A DNA stretch of 64,000 nt from Lingula anatina (taxonomy: Eukaryota > Brachiopoda > Lingulata > Lingulida > Lingulidae): assembly GCF_001039355.2 (NCBI RefSeq), contig NW_019775845.1:30538-94537 (forward strand), in the 5' to 3' direction. The position numbers and the translations under genes are program-made. Positions 62,401-64,000 of the stretch are shown one piece after another. Position 1 is the stretch's first letter, and every line of letters begins with the position of its first letter. The notes beneath the pieces were generated by a model that saw only the letters and a list, made by a program, of their open reading frames with translations, made no database searches and was not told where the DNA came from.

Positions 62401-62780
62401 AGTTTCCTGTCGACGTACAAATGTAAAGTGATGAATGGCAAAACTATTTATTAAGTCATAGCTAGGACACAAAAACTAGCAAGTGCGCAGATTCTTGGTA
62501 ACAAAGATTCTTGGTAACAGCATTTTTTTGCCTGGAAATATATCCAAGCATGTGGTTTGGTTTAGAAACAAGTTGTCAATCAATACCTCAGTAATACTAC
62601 TTCCCTTGCTGCAATTGGCATATGACATTCCCAGTGAAAGTTGGAAAAAAAAACTTTTTATCTAGACATAATTATGAATGGCTAAGTGCCTGTAAGGCAT
62701 GTCAGTGTAGTCTCACAGTGTACAGTACCTACAGTGGTTGTTGTTTTTATATACCTGGTTGTATTGTAATTATGTAGTAA

Positions 62781-62980
62781 ACTTTAGGGAGCATTCAGAA
62801 CGAGCTGATCTGTGGACTAGCGGATCAATTATGGCCGACCCACTTGAAAGCTTGCCGCATAATCCCCTAATAGACACTGAATAGATTCCCGGTGGGGTTT
62901 ACGCAGCAAGCTTTCAAGTGGTTCAGCTATATTTGATCTGTAGGTCTGCGGATCAACTTTGGTTGTGAATGCTGATCAGT
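62781..62980. mobile_element. Inverted-repeat MITE
   Basis: Arms of about 80 bp (AGCATTCA.AAC, GATCTGTGGACTAGCGGATCAA, CCACTTGAAAGCTTGC) pair across a short centre. Non-coding. Similar in design to the elements at 13622 and 56091 but of different sequence. Confidence 0.7.
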
Positions 62981-64000
62981 ACAGTAACTGTAATCTCAGA
63001 GACTGTCAAGTATGGTTGGAACAGGGTGCTGTCAGAGGGTCTGAAAAGTAAGTAGTTGATGGACTAGGTCATTCATAAGCTAAAGGATAAAGTTGGAATG
63101 TAACCATGTTTTGATTATAGATACGTAAAAATCACTAAAGATTTACAGTAGGTTTTATTTCTGTAGATGTAGGTTTAATGGCTCTATCCTTGTGTCATGT
63201 TCAAATAGTGCCTTATTATTGTGAATTTATACCACAACTTCACAAGGTACACATTCAAACATTTGCGTCCATTTTTACTTGTCACTTACCCTTTTTAGGA
63301 ACATAGTTTTTATTTTTAAATTTTTATTTATAATAGATATATTGAATTTGTTCATTTATGTTGTGATATTTGTATTGGGTCATTTGTAAGTTTGCATTTT
63401 TATGACATTTTATGACCACATAGGTAATGTAGGTTGCCAGAACTACAATTCAGTGGGGTATTTTTTTTTAAATAAAAAATGAATTATGTTACTGATACAT
63501 AGTGTCTGTAGTCTTGCCAGCAATGTAGATTTCAAAATGTGTTGATACAAATTCTGTGGCAACAGAAATCTGCATGTAAAGAAGGGAGTTGATTGTCTGA
63601 AAATTGAGAATCTTTTTTTGTACTATTTTATTTTTACGGTTGGTTTAATTTAGCTCATTGAAGTTCTTGGCTATTGGGATTATGGAATATATTTTATTCT
63701 TTATTAAACAAATGTAACATAAAGTAAAAAAATGTTCTTATGTCATATCATAGAGGTAGGTGTAATTTCATACATGAGAAGAAAAGTGTACTACTCCCAT
63801 ACAGAGGTGCAAGTTCCCAACCCTATAAGCATCTGTTAATTAAAATTACCACTTTCTGCATTTGTCATTTGCCTGGTTTCTATATGTCACATTTACATGT
63901 AATTGGCTTTTTATAAAATAATGTATTTGAAATATTGTTCCTATCATGTTTTTGATTATTAAGTTGTACAAGAATACAGAACTCTCAAAAAGAAAAGTAC

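Larger units (their letters stand above)
61570..64000. other. ATAT1 3' flank, no further conserved gene recognised
   Basis: Contains the presumed ATAT1 3' UTR, one repeat copy, a promoter-like patch with a short open frame (62095-62316), an inverted-repeat element (62781-62980) and AT-rich DNA to the window edge. AATAAA occurs near 62220 and 63470, so the 3' end is uncertain. Confidence 0.4.

Noticed and set aside
1-64000. CRISPR arrays, operons, tRNA or rRNA genes
   Set aside because: None seen; the tandem repeats are microsatellites or minisatellites, and gene structure is eukaryotic with introns.

Overview
This is a window of animal nuclear DNA, AT-rich, with short multi-exon genes and many small inverted-repeat elements. 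All protein genes are metazoan families split by GT-AG introns. The intron sizes, the single PNPLA6/7-type gene (vertebrates have two paralogues) and the CARD/NB-ARC/TPR receptor suggest a marine invertebrate, perhaps a lophotrochozoan, hemichordate or cephalochordate; I cannot name the species. Five protein-coding genes were assembled by hand from splice signals, and in each the exon lengths sum to an exact reading frame.

Layout. (1) Positions 2956-25146, minus strand: a complete neuropathy target esterase (PNPLA6/7) gene with 36 coding exons (1378 codons), containing an N-terminal membrane helix, three cyclic-nucleotide-binding-like domains and a patatin lysophospholipase domain. The exon carrying the catalytic aspartate is present in three tandem, in-frame, same-length versions. 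(2) 25147-32279: repeat-rich spacer with a dead LINE tail and a small MITE with a clear target duplication. (3) 32285-38144, plus strand: a two-coding-exon gene for a CARD - NB-ARC - TPR protein (1011 aa), an Apaf-1/NLR-like architecture with TPRs as the sensor array; a 378-bp block of the TPR array is a recent tandem duplication. (4) 38145-44043: spacer with microsatellites, direct duplications and a foldback element. (5) 44062-46166, plus strand: a three-exon inhibitory-type serpin (440 aa) with a signal peptide and an unusual hydrophobic C-terminal tail that looks like a GPI-anchor or membrane-anchor signal. (6) 46729-53795, minus strand: GNL1, a circularly permuted HSR1/YRG-family GTPase, 13 coding exons, 571 aa. 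(7) 54622-61569, plus strand: alpha-tubulin N-acetyltransferase (ATAT1/MEC-17), 12 coding exons, 469 aa, head-to-head with GNL1 across about 0.8 kb. In human both GNL1 and ATAT1 lie in the MHC class I region, so the pairing may be old linkage. (8) 61570-64000: ATAT1 3' flank with repeats and one small promoter-like, ORF-bearing patch.

The genes do not form a pathway. The points of most interest are the triplicated catalytic exon in the esterase, the CARD-NB-ARC-TPR receptor with its expanding TPR array, the apparently membrane-anchored serpin, the GNL1-ATAT1 pair, and the duplicated exon pieces in ATAT1. All gene models rest on reading splice sites and on remembered family sequences; no database search or transcript data were available.
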